Shown here: positions 43,832-52,670 of the stretch, in pieces
Numbering within the stretch: position 1 is the stretch's first letter
Layout of the letters: every line of letters begins with the position of its first letter
Assembly (NCBI GenBank): GCA_910585905.1
Contig: CAJUID010000005.1
Location: forward strand, 61,753 to 125,752
From: an uncultured Lachnospiraceae bacterium
GTDB lineage: Bacteria; Bacillota; Clostridia; Lachnospirales; Lachnospiraceae
Length of the DNA: 64,000 bases
Direction: 5' to 3'
Position numbers and translations under genes: made by a program
The notes under the pieces: model-generated
Databases searched by the model: none
The model's input: the letters and a program-made list of their open reading frames with translations, nothing else
What the model was told of the DNA's origin: nothing

Positions 43832-44260
43832 CTACAAAGAAATATCTAGTTCATCCATAGCAGCCTCCAGGACTTCTTCATCTTCCTCCAACTCCTGTGC
43901 CTCTAATCTGCCCTTATCCCAAACTTCTACCCTGTTCATCATTCCTACAAAGACAACTTCCTTATCCAATGCCGCTGCCTCGCGCAACATAGAAGGAATC
44001 AAGATTCTTCCCTGCTTGTCCGTAACAACTTCCATCGCCTTTGACAAAAACTGTCTCTGTATCTTTCTTGTATTTTGATTGGACGGAAGCTCTTTGAGTT
44101 TATCAACAAAAATCTGCCACTCTGTCTGCGGATAAAGAAAGAGGCATCCATCTAAGCCTCTCGTCACCACAAAAGTTTCTCCCAAATCTTCCCGATATTT
44201 GGCAGGTATGATAATCCTGCCCTTGGCGTCGATCGAATGATCATACTGGCCCATGAACAT
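43832..44260 (-). CDS. mraZ: Transcriptional regulator MraZ
   Basis: The 142-residue protein begins MFMGQYDHSIDAKGRIIIPA and has two AbrB-like SpoVT/MraZ halves (DAKGRIIIPAKYRE and DKQGRILIPSMLRE). MraZ forms a ring that binds repeated GTGG boxes upstream of its own operon and usually represses it. Such boxes are present here (44399-44445). The ATG at 44260 is preferred over a GTG three codons upstream. Confidence 0.95.
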   Translation of the reverse strand: MFMGQYDHSIDAKGRIIIPAKYREDLGETFVVTRGLDGCLFLYPQTEWQIFVDKLKELPSNQNTRKIQRQFLSKAMEVVTDKQGRILIPSMLREAAALDKEVVFVGMMNRVEVWDKGRLEAQELEEDEEVLEAAMDELDISL

Positions 44261-44398
44261 GATTATCACCTGCCTCTCCGTTGCATGGTAAGGTATCCCG
44301 CGTTTCCAGCGCGTTGTAACTGCTCTGCATTTGCTGCAGTCACTTCCATTTGTATTCTAAAACCCTCCGCTTTGGAATGCCTTCCCCAAAACACTCCT

Positions 44399-44445
44399 CC
44401 ACTTAGTAGGATTTTCTCACCACTTTGTCCCACTTCCCACCACTT
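44399..44445 (-). promoter_or_regulatory. MraZ operator: four AAGTGG boxes
   Basis: On the minus strand AAGTGG occurs at 44445-44440, 44435-44430, 44425-44420 and 44404-44399: three boxes in exact 10-base steps and a fourth 21 bases on, on one face of the helix. They begin nine bases past the -10 box, consistent with MraZ blocking transcription. Confidence 0.85.
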
Positions 44446-44453
44446 GCTCTATT

Positions 44454-44482
44454 ATTTTAGCTCTTTTTTGGGAATTTATCAA
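44454..44482 (-). promoter_or_regulatory. Promoter of the dcw cluster
   Basis: TTGATA (44482-44477), 17-base spacer, TAAAAT (44459-44454) on the minus strand. Leader to mraZ is about 185 bases and contains the MraZ boxes. Confidence 0.8.
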
Positions 44483-44787
44483 GTTTTTTTTCAAATTTCT
44501 TTGACTGGTGTATTGTCAAATATAATATCATCTCCTTTTATTTTATATCTTGTAATGTTGAGTTCTTTAGGGTAGACGAATGTAGTAAAAAATAACTCCA
44601 CCTATAAACAAAATACTTTTTGTTTATACATACAAAAACAAGGCAATTCCCCGCAGATTAACATCTGCAGGGCAATTGCCCTGTCAATAAAAATACTATA
44701 TTCTTTTATAAATATATTAAAACCAAACTTACTTCCTGTTTTGCTGTTTTCTGAAATCAGCCGTGAAAAGTAACGATTAAATAACGA
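44483..44787. other. Intergenic region between the que operon and mraZ
   Basis: About 300 AT-rich bases with no gene. It holds a perfect 10-bp hairpin (ATAAACAAAA at 44604-44613 with its complement at 44618-44627) and the que operon terminator, listed separately. Nothing else recognised. Confidence 0.7.
44634..44680 (-). terminator. Terminator of the queuosine operon
   Basis: A long hairpin (44642-44680), outer GGCAATT with AATTGCC and inner GCAGAT with ATCTGC, is followed on the minus strand by TTGTTTTTG. It lies about 110 bases past the queF stop. Confidence 0.75.
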
Positions 44788-45279
44788 TTAACGGTTATCT
44801 ACCCGTTCTGGATATAGATCATGGTGAAACAATCTATCCTGTGCCACCTCTTCCCATTTTGTCCCCGGCCTGCCATAGTTGCAATACGGGTCAATGGAGA
44901 TTCCACCACGTGGTGTAAATTTCCCCCACACTTCAATATATTTTGGCTCCATCAGACGGATTAAGTCCTTCATAATAATATTTACACAATCTTCGTGGAA
45001 ATCCCCATGATTGCGAAAACTAAACAGATATAGCTTTAATGACTTACTCTCTACCATTTTCACATCTGGGACATATGAAATAATAATATTTGCAAAATCC
45101 GGCTGCCCTGTAATCGGACATAAACTTGTAAACTCTGGGCAATTAAATTTTACAAAGTAATCATTTTCTGGATGTTTATTTTGAAAAGTCTCCAAAACCT
45201 CCGGTGCATAATGATCCAGATACTCTGTCTTCTGATTTCCCAGTAATGTAAGCGTATTTTCTTGTTCCCTCTTCTCCAT
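44788..45279 (-). CDS. queF: NADPH-dependent preQ0 reductase QueF
   Basis: The protein of about 163 residues reduces the nitrile of preQ0 to the amine preQ1. The catalytic cysteine lies in SLCPITGQPDFA, and CVNIIMKD and FTPRGGISIDPYCN are typical of the short, unimodular QueF. The ATG at 45279 follows GGAGGAAAT; an ATG five codons upstream contains that ribosome site. Last gene of the queD-queE-folE-queC-queF operon, which supplies preQ1 for queuosine in tRNA. Confidence 0.95.
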   Translation of the reverse strand: MEKREQENTLTLLGNQKTEYLDHYAPEVLETFQNKHPENDYFVKFNCPEFTSLCPITGQPDFANIIISYVPDVKMVESKSLKLYLFSFRNHGDFHEDCVNIIMKDLIRLMEPKYIEVWGKFTPRGGISIDPYCNYGRPGTKWEEVAQDRLFHHDLYPERVDNR

Positions 45280-45304
45280 ATTTCCTCCATTCAACAGTTG
45301 TCCC

Positions 45305-45988
45305 TTATGACGTAGCGGCTGGGTCCTCTATCCCGTTTAACCGGAACGCCTCTGCCCGGTCAATACATGTGCCACAGGCGCCGCATGGCTTTTCTCTTCC
45401 CTCATAGCAACTCCATGTCAGCTTATATGGCACTTTATACTCCAATCCCTTCTTAACGACCTCCGCTTTTGTCATTCCTACAAAAGGAGCCTCCACCTTG
45501 AGCTGATTACCGCTCCCGAGATAAATCGCCTCCGACATGGCCTGGTTAAAACTGGCACTGCAGTCTGGATAGGCATTTCCGGCAGCGTCGTCCGCATGTG
45601 CCCCATAATAGATCACGTCACATCCTTTTGACAGCGCCAGGCTAGCCGCCGAGGATAAAAACAGCCCGTTCCGAAATGGCACATAAGTAGACACCGGCTT
45701 TCCGTCTGTCTTTTTTAACTGCTCTGCATAAGCCTCCTCCGGTATTTCCTGCGCAGAATGCTTTAAAAGGGAACAATCACTATACTCAAATATCTTTTCC
45801 AAATCCAAACGGATATGTTCTACACCATAATGCGCTGCCACCGCATTACTCGCCTTGATTTCCTTATCATGCTTCTGCCCATAGGAAATAGATAATGCAA
45901 TGACATTCTCTTTCCCAAAGCGGGATACCGCCATTCCCAGGCAGGTTGTGCTATCAATCCCTCCGCTTGATAAAACCATTGCTCTCAT
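45305..45988 (-). CDS. queC: 7-cyano-7-deazaguanine synthase QueC
   Basis: The 227-residue ATP-dependent enzyme converts CDG to preQ0. The PP-loop is LSSGGIDSTTCLGMA, and a zinc site is formed by cysteines in SCYEGREKPCGACGTC. Length is standard. The ribosome site overlaps the end of folE. Confidence 0.95.
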   Translation of the reverse strand: MRAMVLSSGGIDSTTCLGMAVSRFGKENVIALSISYGQKHDKEIKASNAVAAHYGVEHIRLDLEKIFEYSDCSLLKHSAQEIPEEAYAEQLKKTDGKPVSTYVPFRNGLFLSSAASLALSKGCDVIYYGAHADDAAGNAYPDCSASFNQAMSEAIYLGSGNQLKVEAPFVGMTKAEVVKKGLEYKVPYKLTWSCYEGREKPCGACGTCIDRAEAFRLNGIEDPAATS

Positions 45989-45991
45989 AAC

Positions 45992-46570
45992 TTATGCCTC
46001 CAATCTCATCTGTAAAAAACGGTCCTCCCGAAAAGCCCCTCTTAATGTATATGTTTTTGTAGAGGCTGCACCTTTTTTGATACCTCTCGCCGTCATACAG
46101 CTATGTGTGCCCTTGATCACCACCGCCACATCCTCGCTTCCAAGGATTTCCTGCAAAATTTCCGCGATATCAGCACCGATTCTCTCCTGAAGCTGCAAGC
46201 GCTTTCCAACCATATCCGCAATACGCGCAATTTTGCTAAGGCCAATCACTTTCCCCTTTGGAATATATGCCACTGTTACGCGCATATCGTACATCAAAGC
46301 CAAATGATGTTCACAATAACTAAAGATGTCTATATCCTTAACCATTACCATATCCTGTCCAGCATTTGTAAAATCCATTTTATCTTCAAAAGTTTTATCA
46401 AACATCTGGGCAATTTCATGGTTGCTGTAATTCATCCCCTCAAAAACTTCCTCATACATCCTCGCAACTCTTTCTGGGGTATCTTTCAATCCTTCCCGGT
46501 CCGGATCATCCCCAAGAGCAGCCAGAATCCCCCGAATATGCTCCTTAATTGCTTCCGTATCAACTGCCAT
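45992..46570 (-). CDS. folE: GTP cyclohydrolase I FolE
   Basis: The protein of about 192 residues opens GTP to dihydroneopterin triphosphate. Zinc ligands are in FSYCEHH and GTHSCMTARG, and KVIGLSKIARI is typical. The ATG at 46570 follows GGAGGGAC; an upstream frame extension of 16 residues would overlap queE. In this operon its product most likely feeds queuosine synthesis through QueD, though it could serve folate as well. Confidence 0.94.
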   Translation of the reverse strand: MAVDTEAIKEHIRGILAALGDDPDREGLKDTPERVARMYEEVFEGMNYSNHEIAQMFDKTFEDKMDFTNAGQDMVMVKDIDIFSYCEHHLALMYDMRVTVAYIPKGKVIGLSKIARIADMVGKRLQLQERIGADIAEILQEILGSEDVAVVIKGTHSCMTARGIKKGAASTKTYTLRGAFREDRFLQMRLEA

Positions 46571-46595
46571 AATGAAAAGTCCCTCCAATCTTGTC

Positions 46596-47258
46596 TCAGA
46601 CTCCGCGCTTATTAGCATCCCAGATTACTTTATGCATCTGTATCTGCATCCTGACCTCAGTCCAGTGCCGTTGCTTCATAAATTCCACAATCTCCTCCGG
46701 CTCTATCTCCCCAAATACCGGGCTTAACAGGACATGACACCGTTCCCCCAGGGAATATTGTTCTGTTACCTGATAGGCCCTTTCTAGGTCTTCCCTTCCA
46801 GAAACCACAAATTTTACAGTATCTTTCGCCGTCAACAGTGAAAAATTGCTAACACACATATTTTCTTCCATTCCGCTGCCCGGCAGTTTATAATCCATTG
46901 TAAATGAAATATTTGGGGAAATCGGGGCAAACTCCCTAAGTGATACACTGCCATTTGTCTCAATCTCCACCGCAAACCCTTCCTTGATCAGCCGTTTAAG
47001 CAGTTTTCCAATTCCCTTCCGAAAAAGAGGTTCCCCTCCCGTCACTGTAACATTTTTAACGTGGTACTTCTCTATCTCCTCAATAATTTCTTCCTCGTCC
47101 ATCTCCCTGCAGGAAGCGTCCACCTGATTTGCCCACATCGTGTCGCAATAACCACAGCCCAGGTTACAGCCTTTAAAACGGATAAATGCTGCTAATTCCC
47201 CAGCCTTCATACCCTCCCCATTTATACTTTGAAATATTTCTACAATTTCATACTTCAT
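46596..47258 (-). CDS. queE: 7-carboxy-7-deazaguanine synthase QueE (radical SAM)
   Basis: The protein of about 220 residues starts MKYEIVEIFQSINGEG at the ATG at 47258 behind TTGGAGGGG. The radical SAM cluster is CNLGCGYCDT (CxxxCxxC) and the SAM-binding VTGGEPLFR follows. It contracts the pterin ring to CDG. Order and spacing fit the operon. Confidence 0.95.
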   Translation of the reverse strand: MKYEIVEIFQSINGEGMKAGELAAFIRFKGCNLGCGYCDTMWANQVDASCREMDEEEIIEEIEKYHVKNVTVTGGEPLFRKGIGKLLKRLIKEGFAVEIETNGSVSLREFAPISPNISFTMDYKLPGSGMEENMCVSNFSLLTAKDTVKFVVSGREDLERAYQVTEQYSLGERCHVLLSPVFGEIEPEEIVEFMKQRHWTEVRMQIQMHKVIWDANKRGV

Positions 47259-47317
47259 ATTCCCCTCCAAGTCATATGCTTTCAAATTATCTCTGCATAA
47301 AAAATCCACCTACAGCG

Positions 47318-47737
47318 CTATTCATGATAACTGGCACAATTATTCGGTGTCTCATATACATGGACTGCGGCCACATTATATCCCTTTTTAGCAAAAAGCT
47401 CATAAAAATATTTCGCAAAATTTTCTGCTGTTGGCCGGAAAGCAAGCTCAATTACGCAAAATCCCTCCTCTGACAATGCCTCCATCGTCTTGTCCTTTAA
47501 TGTCCCCTTCTCAATCAACAATGCATGGTCTAAATAGTCAACCATCTTTTTTAATTCATCTTTAATCGTTGAAAAATCCACACACATACCACGTTGCTGA
47601 GCATCCTCCCTCAACTGCTCTGATTGCACCTGCAAAAGCACCCTCCAACGGTGCCCATGAATATTGCCGCATTTTCCAACATACCCTGCCAAAAAATGGG
47701 CGGAATCAAAACTCTGTTCAATTGTTAATTGGTACAT
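47318..47737 (-). CDS. queD: 6-carboxytetrahydropterin synthase QueD
   Basis: The 139-residue protein has the zinc histidines in DSAHFLAGY and NIHGHRWRV, with the catalytic cysteine in GKCGNIHGH. It makes 6-carboxytetrahydropterin from the FolE product. First gene of the preQ1 operon; RBS GGAGGTTGT. No promoter could be placed with confidence, and a 133-bp repeat element lies 44 bases upstream. No preQ1 riboswitch was recognised. Confidence 0.94.
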   Translation of the reverse strand: MYQLTIEQSFDSAHFLAGYVGKCGNIHGHRWRVLLQVQSEQLREDAQQRGMCVDFSTIKDELKKMVDYLDHALLIEKGTLKDKTMEALSEEGFCVIELAFRPTAENFAKYFYELFAKKGYNVAAVHVYETPNNCASYHE

Positions 47738-47780
47738 ACAACCTCCAAATCTATATACTCTCCTGTGAAAACCTAAAAAT

Positions 47781-47913
47781 AAATCAACAACCCCGCTGCA
47801 AGCAACGGGGTATCAAACTTGCAACGCTGCAGAGCAGCGGGGTATGTGACCCGCGCGCAGTCGCCAAGTGCAAGCAAGCTTGCGTTTGGCTCGTTGCGTA
47901 CGCGAGAATCAAA
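47781..47913 (+). repeat. Dispersed structured repeat, type A copy 1
   Basis: 133 bp identical to 52671-52803. It contains hairpins CGCTGC-AGA-GCAGCG and GCAAG-CAAG-CTTGC inside an outer pair GCCAA/TTGGC, and an upstream CCCCG...CGGGG hairpin. ACCCCGCTGC can instead pair with the later GCAGCGGGGT, giving two exclusive folds. It lies between the trxB terminator and queD, so on the minus strand it would be in the queD leader. Confidence 0.85.
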
Positions 47914-47936
47914 AAATAGCAGGCTTACGCCTGCTA
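47911..47936 (-). terminator. Terminator of trxB
   Basis: TAGCAGGC pairs with GCCTGCTA around a four-base loop, followed on the minus strand by six T. Confidence 0.9.
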
Positions 47937-48030
47937 CCCTAAAATCACTGCATAGCCCATAATATTTTCCTATAGCAGTCTAGCACAACCTTTAAAATAA
48001 GTCAAATCAAGGACAATCTCCAAACAAGGA

Positions 48031-48930
48031 TTACTGATGGCTCAGCCATTCGGCTGCAGAAACCGCCGCGTTCGCCCCATCTGATACTGCAGTTACAATC
48101 TGGCGTAATGCTTTTTTTCTGACATCGCCCGCCACAAAAAATCCTTCTGTCTTTGTTTTTCCTGTCTCATCTGCTATCACATAGCCGCTTTCATCTAATT
48201 CAAGCACACCTTTGACTTTCTCTGTTTGAGGAATCATCCCTACCGCAACAAAAACACCTTCTGCATTAATCTTTGTTCCATCCTCCAGAACAACTCCACT
48301 TACTGTAGTGTCACCCTCTATCCTTGCAATCTTTGCATCTGTTACTATCTCAATATTTTCCTTCTCGCGAATCCTCTCCAAAGTTTTTGCAGAACCACGG
48401 AACTCACTTCTGCGATGAACCAGATAAACCTTACTACATAGATCAGATAAATATAGTGCATCATCCATAGCGGTATTGCCGCCGCCAATTACTACCGTCT
48501 CTTTATCTTTAAAAAACGCACCATCGCAGGTAGCACAATAAGAAACTCCCTTACCTGCGAAAGTATCTTCTCCCTCAACTTCCAGGTGCCTGTGCTTTGC
48601 GCCTGCCGCATAGATGACTGTTTTCGTCTCAATGCTTTCCCCATTACTGCACAGAACCTTCCAGCCATTTTCGGAGACCTCAAACTCATTTACTTCCCCT
48701 GACTTAAACTCCACGCCAAGGCTAATCGCATGTTCCCGAAACTTTTCCCCCAGTTTATATCCGTTAATCCCGGCAAAACCAAGGTAATTGTCTACCTGGC
48801 TGCTCTCTGCAACCTGACCAGTTCCATAATACACCTTTTCTATTATTATTACATCAAGCCCAGCCCGCTTTGCGTAAATCGCAGCCGAAAGACCTGCCGG
48901 GCCACTTCCAATAATTAATACATCTAATAT
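48031..48930 (-). CDS. trxB: Thioredoxin reductase-like flavoprotein, no canonical start codon
   Basis: The reading frame encodes a full-length protein of about 300 residues: FAD motif DVLIIGSGPAGLSAAIYAKRAG, redox pair in VSYCATCDGAFF, NADPH motif VVIGGGNTAMDDALYL and C-terminal EGFFVAGDVRKK. It would reduce thioredoxin or a related partner. No ATG, GTG or TTG precedes the FAD motif in frame; the stop codon TGA lies 11 codons before GSGPAG. The best candidates are ATA at 48930 (eight bases after AAAGGAAG) or ATT at 48936. The first canonical codon, GTG 48834, would remove the FAD-binding loop. So it uses a rare start, or has lost its start codon, or the base is wrong in this sequence. Confidence 0.8.
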   Translation of the reverse strand: MLDVLIIGSGPAGLSAAIYAKRAGLDVIIIEKVYYGTGQVAESSQVDNYLGFAGINGYKLGEKFREHAISLGVEFKSGEVNEFEVSENGWKVLCSNGESIETKTVIYAAGAKHRHLEVEGEDTFAGKGVSYCATCDGAFFKDKETVVIGGGNTAMDDALYLSDLCSKVYLVHRRSEFRGSAKTLERIREKENIEIVTDAKIARIEGDTTVSGVVLEDGTKINAEGVFVAVGMIPQTEKVKGVLELDESGYVIADETGKTKTEGFFVAGDVRKKALRQIVTAVSDGANAAVSAAEWLSHQ

Positions 48931-49076
48931 ACCAATCGCTTCCTTTCACTCTAAAGTTTTCAAAAGCGCACAGTCTCCGCTGCGGCAGCTTCCGCTACAA
49001 ATTATATGAGCATAAAACTTATGCAAGCTCCGTCTCATAGTATCTCCATAATCACACTAAATATGAAAGGATTATA

Positions 49077-52000
49077 TTATTTATCATCAGAAAGTATCTT
49101 ACTTAAAGTATCAAATAAATTTTTAATATCAATTGGCTTTGCGATATGACTATTCATACCAGCTCTTAATGCCTCTTGCTTATCCTCCTCAAATGCATTG
49201 GCAGTCATCGCTATGATCGGTATTGATGCCAGTTTCTTATCCTTTAGCTTACGAATTTCCCTTGTCGCCTCATAACCATTCATTATTGGCATCTGAACAT
49301 CCATCAAAATCACTTGATAGTATCCCGGTTTAGATTCTTTCAGCATATCCACTGCCATCTGCCCATTCTCTGCAACATCCGTAGTAAAGCCTGCATCCCC
49401 TAAGATCGTCACGGCGATTTCCTGGTTTAACTCTACATCCTCTGCCAGCAAAATACGCCCTGTTGGGATATCCAACTGAGCACTGTTATCCGTTTCCTCT
49501 TCTTCCTCAGCTGCATTGATCACGGAATTCAAACAATTCCTAAGCTCGGAAAGGAACAGCGGTTTGCTACAGAATGCCGTAACTCCAGCCTCCATCGCCT
49601 CATTCTCAATATCCTCCCAGTCATATGCAGTCAAGACAACAATAGGAACATCATCCCCAACTTCAGTCCTAATTCTTCGTGTCACCTCAATACCATTCAT
49701 ATCAGGCAAGAGCCAGTCGATCAGGTATACGCTATAATTATCATTTCTCATAACCGCCTGGCGGGTACGCAGAACTGCTTCCTTACCAGATAACGTCCAC
49801 TCAGCACGCAGGCCAAGCTGCCCTAACATATATGACACACTGTCACATGTATTAAAATCATCATCTACTACAAGCGCCCTACAATTCCTCAGTTCAGGTA
49901 TCACTTGTGGTTTCTTTGACTCTGTGTGCAGGCGGAATGTAAATGCAACATGGAATTCTGTACCTACGCCCTGCTCGCTTTTCACTTCAATCGAGCCATT
50001 CATCATATCAACAATATTCTTTGTAATGGCCATTCCAAGCCCAGTTCCTTGAATACCACTGATTGTACCAGTTCTTTCCCTCTCAAACGGCTCAAAAATA
50101 TGCTCCACAAACTCTTTGCTCATGCCGATGCCGCTGTCTTTAATTAAAAACTCATAATTTGCATATCCCACCGGGGCACCTGGCCTCTCCATAATCCTCA
50201 TACTGACAATACCGCCAGCCCCCGTATATTTTACAGAATTGCTGAGCAGGTTTAATAGCACCTGATTGAGCCGAAGCCTGTCACAATAAATCTCCTCGTC
50301 CAGTACATCCACTGTATCAATATACAGCTCCAGCTGTTTTGCATGGATATCTGCCTGTAAGATATTGCGCAAACCATGCAGAATATCCGGCAGGCTGCAC
50401 AATTTTTCCTCCAAATGAATCTTACCGCTCTCAATTCGGCTCATATCCAGAATATCATTAATCAAGCTTAACAGATGATTTCCTGATGTCATAATCTTTT
50501 TCAAGTACTCTTCCACCTGATCTTTACGGTCAATATGTGTAATTGCCAGTGCCGTAAAACCTACAATAGCATTCATCGGTGTGCGGATATCATGCGACAT
50601 ATTGGAAAGAAATATACTCTTTGCCTTATTTGCCCGGTTCGCCTGTGAAAGCGCATCCTCCACGATGCTCTTCTTCTCCATCTCATCCCGAATTTCCTCA
50701 TCCACACTGTGAAATCCAAGGACAATTCCATGACTCTCTCCCCAGGTTCCTGCACGCACTACCCTCATCTGGAAATATTTTGTTTCCCCTTCAATGTTGG
50801 TACGGAAATTAACATAATATAACTTCTTTTCAGACAGCTCCTTTTTAATCACTTCACTGGAAGAAGCTTCCCTAAGCATCCCCCGGTCTTCCTCTACGAC
50901 AAACTGCTGAATATAGGATTCCATGCTCTCCTTAAATGGTTTATGCCCATCAAAAGAAGTTCCAAAAATCCGGGTACTCTCATCATCTTCCCGAATTTGG
51001 CTTCCAACTCCAGTTTCCAGATCAAAATAATAAACTAAATTATAATCTATACTCAATGCCTGAACTAGTTCCATCTGGCGTCTTTCATTCTTCTTTTCCT
51101 GCAGCTTCTGGGCGGTAATATCCAACAAAAATCTCTGGTAAAACAGTTCTCCATTTTCGCGGAACAGCTTAATATTTCCCATCACATGCACGATATCCCC
51201 ATTATTATGCTGTACGCGGTACTCTATGCTGACACTGTCACCCTCTTCTTTTAACTCCTGAATGCGGTGGCGGAGTTTTTCTTTGTCCTCCTCAAGGACA
51301 GATGCCGCAACCATATCAAACCCTCCCGCAACCATTTCATCCTGGGACTCATACCCCAAAATTTTAAGCGCAGCCCGGTTTACACTGAGAATACGTTCCC
51401 CATCCACAGAATGGCACAGCACGCCACAGTCAATCGTGGTAAAAATCTTCTCAAGCATCTGGTTCTTTTTCAACAACTCCTGCTCATAAGCGCGCTCCCT
51501 TGTCACATCAATCGCTACGCCCACTGTCCCCATAACACTGCCATCAATATCATATAACGGAGATTTATATGTAGTAAGCGTCCTCATACCCTCACCGGTC
51601 TTTATAATCTCTTCGGACACAAATGTTCTCTGCTTCCTCATAACCTCATTCTCAGACTCAATGCAGGCAGGGTCATCAAATTCGACATCCCAGATATAGG
51701 CATGCCTGCGCCCTTCAACCTGCTCCTTTGTCTTATTAACGGTTTTGCAGAAGCTATCATTTACTTTTTTATGTACACCCTCCTTATCTTTATACCAGAT
51801 AAGATTTGGGATATTATTAATTGTTGAATCAAAATACTGACTCGTCTGCCAAAAATCCTTTCCCACCTTACAGCTCTGCTGCCATCTTAGAAAATGAAAT
51901 TTAATTTCCTCTTCTGCCATCGGCAGCGTCCAGATATCCTTAACTTCCGGCAATTCTTCTGTCAAAAGCATAATCTGTTCCTTATCCGCAAGCAGAATAA

Positions 52001-52229
52001 GCTCAGCCTCCTGTTTCTTCTCCAGAGCCAGCATCCTTACTGTTTCCTTTGCATCCATCCCTTGCAGATCAACAAGGATCACGTCTGCCTTTGATGCTAA
52101 CTCCCTATCAGGAATCTCACTTTCAGAAAACTCATGCGTAAAATGTTGTAATGGCGGCATTTCCTTTATAACCTCAAATGCGCTGCACGAATGCCCTGTC
52201 AAATAGAAATGGATATGACAATGATACAT
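49077..52229 (-). CDS. Cytosolic hybrid histidine kinase with multiple PAS and two receivers
   Basis: This 1050-residue protein has no membrane segment. Residues 1-110 look like a degenerate receiver (MYHCHIHFYLTGHS, ADVILVDLQGMD, ELILLADKEQ). PAS domains follow at about 130-250 (NIPNLIWYKDKEG), 265-385 and probably 390-510. HisKA has SNMSHDIRTPMNAIV with H546, then HATPase (DSGIGMSKEF, GTGLGMAI), and two receivers with aspartates in YLIDWLLPD and LMDVQMP. No HPt or DNA-binding domain. Its kinase/receiver half is very like that of the 3327-6722 protein, suggesting duplication with a swapped sensor. RBS GGAGG eight bases before ATG. Confidence 0.9.
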   Translation of the reverse strand: MYHCHIHFYLTGHSCSAFEVIKEMPPLQHFTHEFSESEIPDRELASKADVILVDLQGMDAKETVRMLALEKKQEAELILLADKEQIMLLTEELPEVKDIWTLPMAEEEIKFHFLRWQQSCKVGKDFWQTSQYFDSTINNIPNLIWYKDKEGVHKKVNDSFCKTVNKTKEQVEGRRHAYIWDVEFDDPACIESENEVMRKQRTFVSEEIIKTGEGMRTLTTYKSPLYDIDGSVMGTVGVAIDVTRERAYEQELLKKNQMLEKIFTTIDCGVLCHSVDGERILSVNRAALKILGYESQDEMVAGGFDMVAASVLEEDKEKLRHRIQELKEEGDSVSIEYRVQHNNGDIVHVMGNIKLFRENGELFYQRFLLDITAQKLQEKKNERRQMELVQALSIDYNLVYYFDLETGVGSQIREDDESTRIFGTSFDGHKPFKESMESYIQQFVVEEDRGMLREASSSEVIKKELSEKKLYYVNFRTNIEGETKYFQMRVVRAGTWGESHGIVLGFHSVDEEIRDEMEKKSIVEDALSQANRANKAKSIFLSNMSHDIRTPMNAIVGFTALAITHIDRKDQVEEYLKKIMTSGNHLLSLINDILDMSRIESGKIHLEEKLCSLPDILHGLRNILQADIHAKQLELYIDTVDVLDEEIYCDRLRLNQVLLNLLSNSVKYTGAGGIVSMRIMERPGAPVGYANYEFLIKDSGIGMSKEFVEHIFEPFERERTGTISGIQGTGLGMAITKNIVDMMNGSIEVKSEQGVGTEFHVAFTFRLHTESKKPQVIPELRNCRALVVDDDFNTCDSVSYMLGQLGLRAEWTLSGKEAVLRTRQAVMRNDNYSVYLIDWLLPDMNGIEVTRRIRTEVGDDVPIVVLTAYDWEDIENEAMEAGVTAFCSKPLFLSELRNCLNSVINAAEEEEETDNSAQLDIPTGRILLAEDVELNQEIAVTILGDAGFTTDVAENGQMAVDMLKESKPGYYQVILMDVQMPIMNGYEATREIRKLKDKKLASIPIIAMTANAFEEDKQEALRAGMNSHIAKPIDIKNLFDTLSKILSDDK

Positions 52230-52350
52230 ATCTGTTTCCTCCCTAGCTTTGCTATTATTCTGTATAGCGATTGCTGTACTTTATGACATTTATAAACAAC
52301 AAAATATCTTGTGTCATCTGTTCATCATTTTGCAATACGCCTATAGAGCT

Positions 52351-52379
52351 ATTCTAACAAGCTTATTGACCCCTGTCAA
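52351..52379 (-). promoter_or_regulatory. Promoter of the cytosolic hybrid kinase
   Basis: Perfect TTGACA (52379-52374), 17-base spacer, TAGAAT (52356-52351) on the minus strand; leader of about 115 bases. Confidence 0.78.
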
Positions 52380-52393
52380 TGGTTCCAGGCATC

Positions 52394-52411
52394 TGACTTT
52401 CCCCATTTTTT
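52394..52411 (+). repeat. Single arm of the small inverted-repeat element
   Basis: TGACTTTCCCCATTTTTT is identical to bases 27197-27214. A possible decayed partner (about 16 of 19 matching) lies at 52486-52504, which would give a 110-bp element. Confidence 0.4.
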
Positions 52412-52572
52412 GAATCATCATGCAATCACAGAGTAAAATTTGAGAAACTCTACTGACTACTGATAACAGCAGATTATCCCCTCTTAAAAATTGTGAAAAT
52501 CAAACTCCTGATACGAAGTATCTATAATATTATTTGCATTTATTAATATGATAAAATTGAAAATCCCCAGAC

Positions 52573-52601
52573 TTGAAAAACATGATTTGCCGTGTTAAAA
52601 T
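52573..52601 (+). promoter_or_regulatory. Promoter of the chemoreceptor gene at 52896
   Basis: TTGAAA (52573-52578), 17-base spacer, TAAAAT (52596-52601). The repeat at 52671-52803 would lie in the leader of this transcript. Confidence 0.65.
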
Positions 52602-52670
52602 AATTTAGCTAAAAGGCACCATATAACCGACATTTCTTGTAGGTTAAAATCAGGTTATCCTTCATCTATC

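Noticed and set aside
44270..47780. preQ1 riboswitch expected near the que operon
   Set aside because: No class I preQ1 aptamer pattern with its short hairpin and A-rich tail was found upstream of queD; only the type A repeat and a short AT-rich leader are there.
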